Assembly (NCBI GenBank): GCA_039028495.1
Contig: JBCCHY010000006.1
Coordinates: 1-36,910, forward strand
From: JBCCHY01 sp039028495
GTDB taxonomy: Bacteria > Patescibacteriota > Saccharimonadia > Saccharimonadales > VXPC01
DNA length: 36,910 nt
Direction: 5' to 3'
Position 1 is the first letter of the stretch; each line of letters starts with the position of its first letter. Position numbers and translations under genes: made by a program. Below the pieces are notes generated by a model. It saw only the letters and a program-made list of their open reading frames with translations. It made no database searches and was not told the origin of the DNA. Shown one piece after another: positions 22,521 through 31,602 of the stretch.

Positions 22521-23909
22521 ATGTCAGAAAAAGTAAACACATTCGCTAAACTATCTTCTCCTGAAGGCATAGATATACCTCGGCACGAAGTAGATCCTAC
22601 AGCGTCAATATATCGAACAGTCGGAGAGGTATCGTTAACGGATCTAGCCCCCATATATGTACCGAGATGGCTTGAGTATCCCGCTAGTTATAACGACCCT
22701 CTTTCTGACGACGAACTGGCTGTGCTGACCGCTGAAGATATCGAGCGTCGGGAGCTTCAAAGAAGTGATGCCGACACCAGACGATTTAGAGGACATGATT
22801 TTGCTGGTAAGTCACAAGAGCTAGTAGAGACACTATGGCTTGAGCGCGCTGGAATTGACGCTTTAGGCGAGGATTTTTATTATGAACACACGACTATGTG
22901 TAGCATGTTCGCTGTTTCAAGAAACGAGACCACAGATTCAAACAGCTTGAGAGGGATCCTGAGGGGTACGACTAAACTGGGTGATAGGATTAACGAAAGG
23001 CAAGAAAAAGTATCAGAGGCTTTGGACCAACATAAAAAGGACGCTTTTCTAAAACTTATACACACAGCCCCCTCTACTCTAGAAAGGCTAGCTATGGTTG
23101 TCGCAGCGCAGACAGAAGGTTTAGACTTTAGTGAAATAGCGGCGCATATGAACCTAGAGATCCAGCCTGTGGAGCTAGATCTTTCGGATAGACCAAAAGA
23201 AATGCTCAAGCATGGTGAAGGAAGAGGCGAAGGTACTTACTGCGGACAGGCTGAATCGTATTTCCTAGAGCACAGAACGAATAACCACGTTGTTGAGCTG
23301 AAGGATGAGGGTGGTACAACTTATGGCTATAGGAAATCGCTTGGTGAAAATACGGCAATCACTACGGAGTGGACGAGAATTAATGGCTATGTCCTGCCTC
23401 CTGGGTCGCTACTGACCTGCGAGTCTGAACCCGGCACTGGTAGATATACTGGTAGACATGGTTTTGTGAGGCTTAGTGGCTTTGTCGAACCTGATAACGT
23501 AATCGCAACATCCAAGCTGAGAGACTTTTGGTCCCCTTATTGCAGAAAGAAGCTACCCGAATCAGAGTTTGCACAAATTGCTGATAGCCTCAAGCCGCTT
23601 GCTGTTACTCATGAGGCCATTAGTTCGAGATCACTAGTAGCTGCAGAGGTGGTAGGTCAACTACGTGAAGCTACAAACGATCTGCAAGATCGCTTGGGCG
23701 CTCTTCATGATGCAATACGATCGCTTGATTTCGACAGTATGCACGAAAAAACAGTACTGTATGGACAACTAGATCGTGAAATTGAGGGTAACCCAAGAGT
23801 ACGGGCGCTTAGTATGCTCAGAGGGATGTATCAGGATCGGCCAGTCAAAGACCTGATGGGTGACCTAGAGGCGTACGCCCAGATCAGCGGCATTAACAAA
23901 TACGCTTAG
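22521..23909 (+). CDS. Unrecognised 462-residue protein
   Basis: I recognise no family. There is no signal peptide or membrane segment, so it is probably cytoplasmic. Residues ~70-200 are mostly helical and charged. Residues ~215-330 look beta-rich, with Gly and Tyr (GTYCGQAESYFLEHR, TTYGYRKSLGENTAITTEWTRINGYVLPPGSLL). The C-terminal ~100 residues suggest a coiled coil (VVGQLREATNDLQDRLGALHDAIRSL). A probable promoter lies at 22466-22493, followed by an unstructured AT-rich leader of ~20-25 nt. Its stop codon overlaps that of msrA (shared TTAG). Confidence 0.65.
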   Translation: MSEKVNTFAKLSSPEGIDIPRHEVDPTASIYRTVGEVSLTDLAPIYVPRWLEYPASYNDPLSDDELAVLTAEDIERRELQRSDADTRRFRGHDFAGKSQELVETLWLERAGIDALGEDFYYEHTTMCSMFAVSRNETTDSNSLRGILRGTTKLGDRINERQEKVSEALDQHKKDAFLKLIHTAPSTLERLAMVVAAQTEGLDFSEIAAHMNLEIQPVELDLSDRPKEMLKHGEGRGEGTYCGQAESYFLEHRTNNHVVELKDEGGTTYGYRKSLGENTAITTEWTRINGYVLPPGSLLTCESEPGTGRYTGRHGFVRLSGFVEPDNVIATSKLRDFWSPYCRKKLPESEFAQIADSLKPLAVTHEAISSRSLVAAEVVGQLREATNDLQDRLGALHDAIRSLDFDSMHEKTVLYGQLDREIEGNPRVRALSMLRGMYQDRPVKDLMGDLEAYAQISGINKYA

Positions 23910-24580
23910 TTTGATTGTTCTCTTTGGATTTCTTGCCAGATGCGCTCTTTAAGATTGTCTTTAGCATCCGAATACTGTTGGTAGCGGCCTGGTGCTTTTA
24001 GGTAGAAGTCTTGATGGTATTCCTCAGCCTGGTAGAAGGTTGTGTAGGGTAGCAGCTCAACTGCTATAGGCTTGTTAAAGTCCGGGGCGATTGCGTCGAG
24101 GGCTTCCTGCGCCTGGACTTTTTGCTCATCTGTTTCGTAGAATATCGCAGTCTGATATGTCGGACCTCGATCATAGAACTGTCCATCTGGGTCAGTTGGG
24201 TCAATGCCACTTAGGTATATGTCCAGAACTTCTCTATAGGTGATCGCGTCGGGGTCGTAATAAGCAACAACAGCTTCTTTATGGCTGGTTTTGCCCTTGT
24301 ATATATCTTCGTAGGTTGGGTTGAACTCTGTACCGCCTGCGTAGCCACTGATGACCGGCCCGACACCGTTAGTTTCCTGCAATAGTGCCTCCATGCACCA
24401 AAAGCAACCAGGCGCTAAAAAAGCCCTGGAGTATCCGTCTGGAACTGGTTCCGTAATGATTTCGTTTGGTTGGTTTTGATCGCTCATAGCTGTGGCTCCA
24501 TCTCTTTGCATTCGAAAAATCACTGCACCAGCGACAAACAAGACTGCTAATAGTAGTACTAGCGCGATTCGAATATTCAT
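23906..24580 (-). CDS. msrA: Peptide-methionine (S)-S-oxide reductase, membrane-anchored
   Basis: This protein has 224 residues. MsrA reduces methionine S-sulfoxide. The active-site GCFWCMEALLQE is intact, as are GYAGGTEFNPTYEDIYKGKTSHKEAVVAYYDP and the PYTTFYQAEEYHQDFY block. An N-terminal membrane helix (IRIALVLLLAVLFVAGAVIF) puts the enzyme outside the membrane, unlike the cytoplasmic MsrB at 7032. The ATG at 24580 is chosen because TATACT lies 6 nt upstream; a TTG two codons earlier is less likely. It may be recycled by the membrane thioredoxin at 5646-6119 (inference). Confidence 0.93.
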   Translation of the reverse strand: MNIRIALVLLLAVLFVAGAVIFRMQRDGATAMSDQNQPNEIITEPVPDGYSRAFLAPGCFWCMEALLQETNGVGPVISGYAGGTEFNPTYEDIYKGKTSHKEAVVAYYDPDAITYREVLDIYLSGIDPTDPDGQFYDRGPTYQTAIFYETDEQKVQAQEALDAIAPDFNKPIAVELLPYTTFYQAEEYHQDFYLKAPGRYQQYSDAKDNLKERIWQEIQREQSN

Positions 24581-24586
24581 ATACAA

Positions 24587-24592
24587 AGTATA
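24587..24592 (-). promoter_or_regulatory. -10 box of msrA
   Basis: TATACT on the minus strand, 6 nt before the ATG at 24580. Confidence 0.55.
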
Positions 24593-24655
24593 GCAACTCT
24601 ACTGAGAAACAGCTGAAGTAATAGGCTTGTGCTTGCGATATATAGAATCAGAAGA

Positions 24656-24661
24656 TATAAA
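24656..24661 (+). promoter_or_regulatory. -10 box of the 190-residue unknown gene
   Basis: TATAAA, 6 nt before the ATG at 24668. This supports the shorter start. Confidence 0.45.
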
Positions 24662-24667
24662 TCTTGT

Positions 24668-25240
24668 ATGCAGGTTGGACTACACGCCGGTTTTGAAATG
24701 TATTTTAATGCTATGGCCGAGGCCAGGCTGTCTGACATTGACTATGATGATGGACCTGTCGAAAAGCTTTTGGTGGCAAAGAGTATGCTAGGGCTTTCTG
24801 TACGACCGACCGGCTCGCAGATCGATAGACTAGTCGTTAACGAGGAGTGTCCAGAAGAGGCGCTGGTAGAAGACCATCTGCAAATCATTGAAAAGCTAGT
24901 GGGACTTGAGTCAGACGCCTTAGTCTTGAGGCAGTTCAGGGTCCTGGGTGCCATGTCACTGTCGGAGAGCAGGCCTTTCGATATAGTGTATGCACCTTTT
25001 CCTCTTTGGATGCGTCGTATGGTTGATTTGGCAACAGGCCCAGGCCCAAAGTCTCAGTCATTACACCGTATTTTCTCTGCGTGGTCATCTACGGGCACGG
25101 ATTCTAGAGAGTTCTACAGAAGTGTAGCTCGAGTGCAGTCACATTCTGTAGGTAGCAGAAATAGAAGAGACTGTCCATTTGAGCAGATATTGACAGGAAT
25201 GCAGAGAGACTTGACGGTCACAGGGCCTCTACCACAGTAG
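24668..25240 (+). CDS. Unrecognised 190-residue protein
   Basis: I recognise no family. From the ATG at 24668 it begins MQVGLHAGFEMYFNAMAEAR. The protein is soluble and mainly helical, with a central KSMLGLSVRPTGSQIDRLVVNEECPEE and a basic C-terminal part (SRNRRDCPFEQIL). An in-frame TTG at 24629 would add 13 residues but would place the -10 box inside the gene. It lies 28 nt upstream of the ABC transporter and divergent from msrA. Confidence 0.55.
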   Translation: MQVGLHAGFEMYFNAMAEARLSDIDYDDGPVEKLLVAKSMLGLSVRPTGSQIDRLVVNEECPEEALVEDHLQIIEKLVGLESDALVLRQFRVLGAMSLSESRPFDIVYAPFPLWMRRMVDLATGPGPKSQSLHRIFSAWSSTGTDSREFYRSVARVQSHSVGSRNRRDCPFEQILTGMQRDLTVTGPLPQ

Positions 25241-25254
25241 GTGTTCGTATAAGC

Positions 25255-25260
25255 TATACT
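25255..25260 (+). promoter_or_regulatory. -10 box of the ABC transporter gene
   Basis: TATACT, 8 nt before the ATG at 25269. Confidence 0.55.
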
Positions 25261-25268
25261 TTTTAGGT

Positions 25269-27077
25269 ATGTCATACAACAAAGTCCGAAGTATTTCCTG
25301 GAAGAGGCAAGCAGCAAACTATGTTTACGCCATGAGGCTCGCATGGAAGCACTCTCGATTGGTGGTGCTTACTTATCCGGTAAAGTCCATTATTGACGGC
25401 TTAGTCCCTGTGGCTCAGGCATTCTTGGCGGGTGCACTAATTAACGAGCTGATCCTGTTTGCGACCAATGACGGCAGCAAGACAAAAGCCATAACCTTGC
25501 TAGTTGTAGCAGCTGCCTTGCAGCTGATGACCTATTTGATGTCCATGCTTGAGCGCTACACTTTTGTAGTTCACCGTGAGCGAGTAGAGATGGAGATGCG
25601 CATTGGCATGATGGAGGGTCGTGTACAGTCGGACATCGCTCATGTAGAGATTCCTGAGATCACGGACAAATACATGTTGGCACAAACTGGCGCATCAGAG
25701 GCTCTGTGGCATGTACGTTATGTGAGCGATATGTTTGCAGCGGTAATTAGTCTGGTCGCAATATTTGGTAGTATCCTAGCAACTGTACCGCAGGCGTTAG
25801 TCGTGCTTTTACCTATACCTTTTATTGCTGTTAGGAATAGCATTAGGGTCTTCAAAGAGGACCGAGTCTATTGGTCCGAGCGAAGAGCCTCTAGGATCAG
25901 GGCCGGATATATTGACCAGATGTTTGATAAAGAGTCAGGCATAGCTGAGATTCGGCTGTTTGGACTATCTAAAAAAATCTTGAGCCTATACCGTAAAAAC
26001 AAAAAAGACTCGATCGATATCTCTGCCAACAAAGAGCGCTTAACGGCCAGGAACCAGACCCTAATGCAGCTACTAGAGAGCGTAGCTGCTACTGGTGTTG
26101 ATATCTGGCTATTGTTCAGGGTGTTTTCAGGCGCTATGAATGTTGGTGGTTTTGAGCAGTCCAGGCGCTTAGTAGGGGCTTATCTAGCAGCCATGAATAG
26201 ACTGAGTAGCAGTGTGTCTAGCATAGTTCTATACGGGTATCATCTAGATGACTACAGGCTATACCTAGATGCCAACCTAGATTACAAAGGGCGTCATCAA
26301 GGTACAAAAAAGCACCGCGGGACAATAGATCACATACAGGCTCGAAGACTGAGTTTCGCATACCCTAATGCTGATTCGCCGGCGATACATGATGTAGATA
26401 TAGATATACACCGTGGGCAGTCCGTTGCTATAGTCGGTGAAAATGGAGCGGGCAAGACAACTCTCATAAAGAATCTTATGGGCCTATATAGCCATAGCGA
26501 CGGGCAGATAGCATATGACGGGATCGGTATTGATGATTTAGATATGGACTCTATATATAAGAAGTCTGCTTCTCTAACCCAAGAATATAGTAGTTTCGAT
26601 TTTATGACGATTGGCGAGTCGGTAAGCATGTCCTTTACTGGTCGTTATGACCGTAAAAAAGTACTAGAAGTGCTCGATGATGTCGGGATGAAAAAGACGG
26701 TTACGTCCCTAAAGAAAGGCCTTGACACCAATTACGGCTACATAGAAGATGATGGCCTTAAGCTTTCTGGTGGACAGTCTCAGCGGCTGGCGATAGCTAG
26801 GATTTTATATACTGACTCTGAGTTACTAATTTTAGATGAGCCAACGAGTGCAATAGACGCTAAGAGCGAACAGCAGATTATGGACCACGTGTTTGATAGG
26901 TACTCCACCAGAACACTTGTCGTTGTATCCCACCGTCTGAGCACTGTCTCTAGATGCGATCAGATAATTGTCATGCGGAATGGTCATGCAGTCGAGAAGG
27001 GTACTCATAAGGAGCTATTCAAAAAAGGCACGGCCTACTACGACCTATTTCATAAGCAGGCTATGCGGATTAAATAA
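25269..27077 (+). CDS. ABC exporter, fused permease and ATPase
   Basis: A 602-residue half-transporter that would work as a homodimer. The N-terminal part holds about five to six membrane helices (~35-330), including LVVLLPIPFIAV. The ATPase domain starts near 350. Walker A is GENGAGKTT (from 390), the signature LSGGQSQR (from 499), Walker B LLILDEPTS (D523, E524), with the switch histidine in VVVSHRLS. It most resembles the peptide/multidrug exporter type. No substrate or precursor-peptide gene is evident beside it. It has its own -10 box, and the CYTH gene follows 14 nt later. Confidence 0.9.
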   Translation: MSYNKVRSISWKRQAANYVYAMRLAWKHSRLVVLTYPVKSIIDGLVPVAQAFLAGALINELILFATNDGSKTKAITLLVVAAALQLMTYLMSMLERYTFVVHRERVEMEMRIGMMEGRVQSDIAHVEIPEITDKYMLAQTGASEALWHVRYVSDMFAAVISLVAIFGSILATVPQALVVLLPIPFIAVRNSIRVFKEDRVYWSERRASRIRAGYIDQMFDKESGIAEIRLFGLSKKILSLYRKNKKDSIDISANKERLTARNQTLMQLLESVAATGVDIWLLFRVFSGAMNVGGFEQSRRLVGAYLAAMNRLSSSVSSIVLYGYHLDDYRLYLDANLDYKGRHQGTKKHRGTIDHIQARRLSFAYPNADSPAIHDVDIDIHRGQSVAIVGENGAGKTTLIKNLMGLYSHSDGQIAYDGIGIDDLDMDSIYKKSASLTQEYSSFDFMTIGESVSMSFTGRYDRKKVLEVLDDVGMKKTVTSLKKGLDTNYGYIEDDGLKLSGGQSQRLAIARILYTDSELLILDEPTSAIDAKSEQQIMDHVFDRYSTRTLVVVSHRLSTVSRCDQIIVMRNGHAVEKGTHKELFKKGTAYYDLFHKQAMRIK

Positions 27078-27079
27078 CG

Positions 27080-27085
27080 TATACT
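27080..27085 (+). promoter_or_regulatory. -10 box of the CYTH gene
   Basis: TATACT, 6 nt before the ATG at 27092. Confidence 0.5.
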
Positions 27086-27091
27086 TTTAAG

Positions 27092-27694
27092 ATGGCAAAA
27101 GAAATCGAAAAACGAGTGTATTTGTCGCCTGAAGAAGCTGAAAGAGTAATCGCAGAGCTTGATGTGCGTGGTGCGCAGTGGTCATATCGGAGACGACTGC
27201 TTATGGATTTTTCTGGTAGCCTGGAGGGTCGTGATCTGCAGGTGATGGTTCGGGTTAACGATGGTGTTCCAGAGCTCAGTATAAAAAAGGGCGGTGTCGG
27301 GGATACTGAACGGCAGGAGTCCAGTGTATTTAGCAGGGGCAATCTTGCAGATATGCTCGAAGCGGTTGCACTACTGGGCTATACAGAAGCAAACTATGGT
27401 CTCCGCCGAATGCAAGAGTGTCAGGCTGATGGAGTCGAGGTCAGTCTGCGCTACATACTGGATATAGAAGACCCCGAAACAGTGATTGGCGTTAATCTAG
27501 AGATCGAGGCACTGCCCGGCTCTATCGAGCAGCATGTAGACGATATGCTCGAGCTACTAGGCCTAGAGCCGCTTACTAAGCAGGAATCGAAAGACCTATT
27601 CAAGCGACTTCACAAAGAAGCAAATACGGACTATATTCACTCTGAAAAAGCAGCCCTAGAGATATCTGAGTTAGCGGCGATCTACGCGACGTAG
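27092..27694 (+). CDS. CYTH-like domain protein
   Basis: This protein has 200 residues. The start AKEIEKRVYLS matches the EIERKF signature of CYTH (CyaB-thiamine triphosphatase) proteins. Later alternating charged strands also fit the triphosphate tunnel fold: DLQVMVRVNDGVPELSIKKG, ERQESSVF, EVSLRYILDIED and GVNLEIEAL. Family members hydrolyse triphosphorylated substrates or make cAMP; the substrate here is unknown. It lies between the ABC exporter and polA, with its own -10 box. Confidence 0.75.
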   Translation: MAKEIEKRVYLSPEEAERVIAELDVRGAQWSYRRRLLMDFSGSLEGRDLQVMVRVNDGVPELSIKKGGVGDTERQESSVFSRGNLADMLEAVALLGYTEANYGLRRMQECQADGVEVSLRYILDIEDPETVIGVNLEIEALPGSIEQHVDDMLELLGLEPLTKQESKDLFKRLHKEANTDYIHSEKAALEISELAAIYAT

Positions 27695-27718
27695 CTATCA
27701 ATAGAAACAGAGGTCGGG

Positions 27719-27724
27719 TATAAT
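27719..27724 (+). promoter_or_regulatory. -10 box of polA
   Basis: TATAAT, 7 nt before the ATG at 27732; predicted leaderless. Confidence 0.6.
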
Positions 27725-27731
27725 AAAAGCA

Positions 27732-30371
27732 ATGAGTGTGCGAGACTCTAAAAAGCTAGTCGTAATTGACGGTAAAAGCATTTTCTACCGTGGGTATTAC
27801 GCAATGCCTGACCTCAGCACACATGACGGCACACCAACAGGCGGCGTATATGGGTTCACGGTGTTGGCACTTGAGATCATAAAGCGCCTGCAGCCCGACT
27901 ACGTATGTGTTGCATGGGATAAATCCGGAACAAACATACGCAAGCGAAAAGAGATATATGCCGAGTACAAGGCTGGCCGGAAAAAAGCACCAGATGACTT
28001 TTACGCGCAGATACCAGTGCTCAAAGAGCTCCTCGAGTCGTTTAGTTGGCCGCTATATGAGCTAGACGACTACGAGGCTGACGACATCATGGCGACTCTA
28101 GCAAAAAAAGCAGAGGCCGAAGACATAGAAACAGTCCTTGTGAGTTCTGACCTAGACCTGCTGCAGGCTATTACCGACAAAACAACCATGTTTGCACTCA
28201 AAAAGGGACTAAGCAATATACAAGAGTATAACCCTGCTGAGTACAAGAAAAAATTTGGTGTGAGCGTTGATCAATGCGTTGATTTCAAGGCACTCATGGG
28301 CGATAGCTCTGACAATATCCCAGGCGTAGCAGGTGTTGGTAAAAAGACAGCCGCCGACCTACTGAACAAATACCGGACACTAGACGGTGTATACGAAAAT
28401 CTTGATCAGATTAAAGATTCGGTGCGCAAAAAACTAGAGGCCGGACGTGAAATGGCCCAGATAAGTAAGCAGCTGGTAACACTTATGACAGATGCTCCAC
28501 TCGATCTAGATCTCGCGTCTATGGATATAAAAGATCTTGATGCTGCTAAGCTGCGCGAAGACCTAAAGAGGCTCGAGTTTAATAGTCTCCTGCGGCATTT
28601 ACCCGAAGGCCTAGAAGATGCAGCTGCTGCGGCTCAGGAGGCTGAGTCGGATATCAAACCGTTCGATAAACCGGCAGTTCAGATCACAGAGAGTAATGCT
28701 GCAGATATGAAAGCAGAGTCATCTTACGCGGCTACAATTGTTAGTGCAGACGACAGAGGGCTACTATATGTACTGACAGATACTGGCGGATTCTACTGTC
28801 TAGATCTAGATGATAAAAAGGTCATGAGCATAGCGGCAGAAGCAGACTTATTTACTAAGGACCATACGATTGTTGCCTATGACGCCAAATATATCCTTAA
28901 AGCTCTGTGGGCTGCAGGGGTTCAGCCCATATTTGCCTCTGCTAGGCCGCAGATAACTGACATCAGTCTGGGTGCTTTTATACGAAATTCGCTCGTTCGC
29001 GACACTAGTTTGGAGGGTCTACTTAGTGAGTTCTGCGGAACACACATAGACCTGGCAGACCTATCACCAGAAGACAGGGCGTCTGTTAGTCTGCAGGCGC
29101 TTAATAAGCTGGCAGAGAGCAACAATGAGTTCTTTTCAGATCAGAAACACGCTAAGCTCAACAAGGTTTACCAAGACATAGATACACCCAGCATAGTATC
29201 GCTCGCGCGCATAGAGCAGACAGGTATGAAACTCGACCTAGAATACCTGTCTAAGATGCATGAAGAGCTTGCTGGTGCGATAAGTGATCTTGAGCAGTCT
29301 ATTTACGGTCATGCCGATAAAGAGTTCAACATCAATAGCCCAGCCCAGCTGGCGGACGTACTCTTTGAGACGCTGGAGCTGCCAACGGTTGGTATAAAAA
29401 AGGGCAAAACAGGCTATAGTACGGCTGCTTCAGAGCTCGCAAAACTAGCTGACAAGCACGAAATCATTGGGCTGATATCTGAATACAGGGAACTAGCAAA
29501 ACTAAAGAGCACGTATGTTGATGCGCTTCCTGGGCATGTTGCCGATGATGGCCGCGTACACAGCATACTCAGCCAAACAGTTGCTAGTACGGGGCGCCTA
29601 AGTAGTCATGACCCGAATCTACAGAATATTCCTGTTAGATCAGAAATGGGCAAGCGTGTTCGCTATGCTTTCGTTGCCGAAGACGGCCATTCAATAGTCA
29701 GCGCCGACTATAGTCAGTTCGAGCTACGATTGGCTGCAGTGCTGGCAGGCGATAACGATATGATAGAGGCGTTCAACAGCGACATCGACATCCATACACT
29801 AACTGCTAGTCAGGTATTCGGCGTCGCGCTAGAGGACGTCAGCAAAGAACAGCGCTATTCAGCCAAGGCCGTGAATTTCGGCATCCTCTACGGACAAGGC
29901 TCGCATGGCTTGGCGCAACAGACAGGCATGAGCTACTCAGAGGCAAAAGAGTTTATAGATAAATATTTTGAGCAGCGTAGCGCGCTGCGCAACTACATCA
30001 AGTCTCTACGTGACCTCGCCAAAGAACAGGGCTATGTGGAGACGCTGTTTGGGCGTAGGCGTCCTACGCCTGACGTGAGCAGCAGTAACTTTATGGTGCG
30101 AGAAGGCGCTTATAGGCAGGCCATAAACATGCCTATACAGGGTACAGAAGCAGACCTTATGAAAATGGCCATGCTAAAGCTGGATGAACTACTAGACAGT
30201 GACTGCCGTCAGATCATGCAGGTCCATGACAGCATCCTAGTTGAGTGCCCAGATAAAAAGGTAGAGGCAGTTGCGAAGCTGATGAGAGAGACGATGGAGA
30301 GCATATACCCGAGTCTTGGTATAAAGCTCAAAGTCGATGTAGACTCTGGAAAAAATTGGGGTGAGCTATAA
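27732..30371 (+). CDS. polA: DNA polymerase I with an inactive proofreading domain
   Basis: An 879-residue enzyme for gap filling and primer removal. The N-terminal 5' nuclease (1-~300) keeps DYEADDIMATLA, SSDLDLLQAI and the H3TH region ALMGDSSDNIPGVAGVGKKTAADLL. The middle domain (~325-480) keeps the shape of a 3'-5' exonuclease (THTIVAYDAKYILKAL region), but the first Asp-Glu motif is absent, so proofreading is probably lost. Polymerase motif A is DYSQFELR (from 659), motif B RYSAKAVNFGILYGQG and motif C QVHDSILVE (D833). It ends 2 nt before the stop of the opposing MFS gene. Confidence 0.96.
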   Translation: MSVRDSKKLVVIDGKSIFYRGYYAMPDLSTHDGTPTGGVYGFTVLALEIIKRLQPDYVCVAWDKSGTNIRKRKEIYAEYKAGRKKAPDDFYAQIPVLKELLESFSWPLYELDDYEADDIMATLAKKAEAEDIETVLVSSDLDLLQAITDKTTMFALKKGLSNIQEYNPAEYKKKFGVSVDQCVDFKALMGDSSDNIPGVAGVGKKTAADLLNKYRTLDGVYENLDQIKDSVRKKLEAGREMAQISKQLVTLMTDAPLDLDLASMDIKDLDAAKLREDLKRLEFNSLLRHLPEGLEDAAAAAQEAESDIKPFDKPAVQITESNAADMKAESSYAATIVSADDRGLLYVLTDTGGFYCLDLDDKKVMSIAAEADLFTKDHTIVAYDAKYILKALWAAGVQPIFASARPQITDISLGAFIRNSLVRDTSLEGLLSEFCGTHIDLADLSPEDRASVSLQALNKLAESNNEFFSDQKHAKLNKVYQDIDTPSIVSLARIEQTGMKLDLEYLSKMHEELAGAISDLEQSIYGHADKEFNINSPAQLADVLFETLELPTVGIKKGKTGYSTAASELAKLADKHEIIGLISEYRELAKLKSTYVDALPGHVADDGRVHSILSQTVASTGRLSSHDPNLQNIPVRSEMGKRVRYAFVAEDGHSIVSADYSQFELRLAAVLAGDNDMIEAFNSDIDIHTLTASQVFGVALEDVSKEQRYSAKAVNFGILYGQGSHGLAQQTGMSYSEAKEFIDKYFEQRSALRNYIKSLRDLAKEQGYVETLFGRRRPTPDVSSSNFMVREGAYRQAINMPIQGTEADLMKMAMLKLDELLDSDCRQIMQVHDSILVECPDKKVEAVAKLMRETMESIYPSLGIKLKVDVDSGKNWGEL

Positions 30372-30373
30372 GG

Positions 30374-31549
30374 CTATTCCCCTTTCAGGGTTAGAGCAGT
30401 AAAAGCTGCTACAGACGTAAACAGGCCAATAAAAATGTATCCAAACTCAATACTCAGTAGCCCGATAAGGAGCCCTACGCCTAGTCTGCCAACGATACCG
30501 CCAATCGAGTCAGAGGTACTATAGATGGCATACGCTTTTTCTTCCTCCAGTGGGGTAACCTGATCAAATAGATATAGCTCGCAGATTGGTTCGAGAAATG
30601 CTAGAGCTAGAGATGCTATCACCAGACCTATGATGAAGATCATTAGAGAGGACGACAAAACTCCTAGTAGCATCGTAGCTGTCATTAGCAGGTAGCTGCC
30701 TAAAAATATTCTTTGATATCCCCAAGATTTCACTAAATCGACAGTTTTAAACTCTAGCAAAAATAGGGGTACAGATATCACGGATGTTGCAAGGCCTACT
30801 TGCTGTAGAGAGTATCCCTCGTTCACCATTAAGAGTGGTAAGAATGTAAAAATAAACGCCCACCATATAGATACGCAGGTTCGAAAAAGGTAGGCTTTAA
30901 GTAGCGCCTTATTGGATAAGTAGAATCTAACATTTTCTATCCAGCTAGAGTCTAATTTTTGTCGTCGTTTCATTGGTATATTGATCGGATACAGTAACAG
31001 AGTCGATGTGCCTAGTATCATTATTGCTGAGCCAACATAGAAGGTTTCGTTAGGGCCCCACGTAGCGAGACTCAGGCCTGCTATCAGTGGCCCAATGATC
31101 CAGCCTAGATTTATGAGACTGCTGGCCATACCTTGAGCTTTTGTGAATTCTCTTTTTGTGTGGGTAGTAGACTTGAATGCTATAGCCGATGAGTTGGTCC
31201 ATACAGAGATGTTTACTCGTGATAGAAAAAAGAGGGGTATAGCAACTATCGCGGCTGTCGTAGAACCCATAAAGGTGTAGATTATAGAGCATAAGAGGGC
31301 GCTTGTTATGTATAGGTTCATCGGTCGAAACTTCTCTAGCAAGATTGGGATCAATGGTGAAGATAGAATAATGCATGCTGATGCTAGTCCCGCAATGATC
31401 CCTACCTGACTATCACTTAGGCCGATGTTTCGTAGATATAATGAACTTGCAATAGCAACTACTGAAAACCCTAGCGAATTAATGAATCTAGCAAGAATCA
31501 TTTCGTTACTAGCACGCAAATGAAAACCTGGCTTAAATAGATGGCTCAT
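30374..31549 (-). CDS. MFS transporter
   Basis: A 391-residue membrane protein with about eleven to twelve helices, typical of the major facilitator superfamily. The loop between helices 2 and 3 reads LEKFRPMN rather than the full GxLaDrxGrr motif. SRVNISVWTNSSAIAFKSTT and QGMASSLINLGWIIGPLIAGLSL match the helix 4-5 motif C region (GPLIAG) seen in drug and sugar exporters. The substrate is unknown. TAGACT lies 8 nt before the ATG. It is convergent with polA and divergent from the HAD gene. Confidence 0.85.
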   Translation of the reverse strand: MSHLFKPGFHLRASNEMILARFINSLGFSVVAIASSLYLRNIGLSDSQVGIIAGLASACIILSSPLIPILLEKFRPMNLYITSALLCSIIYTFMGSTTAAIVAIPLFFLSRVNISVWTNSSAIAFKSTTHTKREFTKAQGMASSLINLGWIIGPLIAGLSLATWGPNETFYVGSAIMILGTSTLLLYPINIPMKRRQKLDSSWIENVRFYLSNKALLKAYLFRTCVSIWWAFIFTFLPLLMVNEGYSLQQVGLATSVISVPLFLLEFKTVDLVKSWGYQRIFLGSYLLMTATMLLGVLSSSLMIFIIGLVIASLALAFLEPICELYLFDQVTPLEEEKAYAIYSTSDSIGGIVGRLGVGLLIGLLSIEFGYIFIGLFTSVAAFTALTLKGE

Positions 31550-31557
31550 AAGCCTTT

Positions 31558-31563
31558 AGTCTA
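31558..31563 (-). promoter_or_regulatory. -10 box of the MFS gene
   Basis: TAGACT on the minus strand, 8 nt before the ATG at 31549. Confidence 0.4.
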
Positions 31564-31589
31564 CATGCAGCATAAGCTTTTTAACAATG

Positions 31590-31595
31590 TATTAT
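31590..31595 (+). promoter_or_regulatory. -10 box of the HAD gene
   Basis: TATTAT, 7 nt before the ATG at 31603. Confidence 0.5.
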
Positions 31596-31602
31596 ATGTC
31601 TC

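Noticed and set aside
25269..27077. Bacteriocin or lanthipeptide cluster around the ABC exporter
   Set aside because: No precursor peptide, modification enzyme or peptidase domain is seen; neighbours are a CYTH protein and an unrecognised protein, each with its own promoter.
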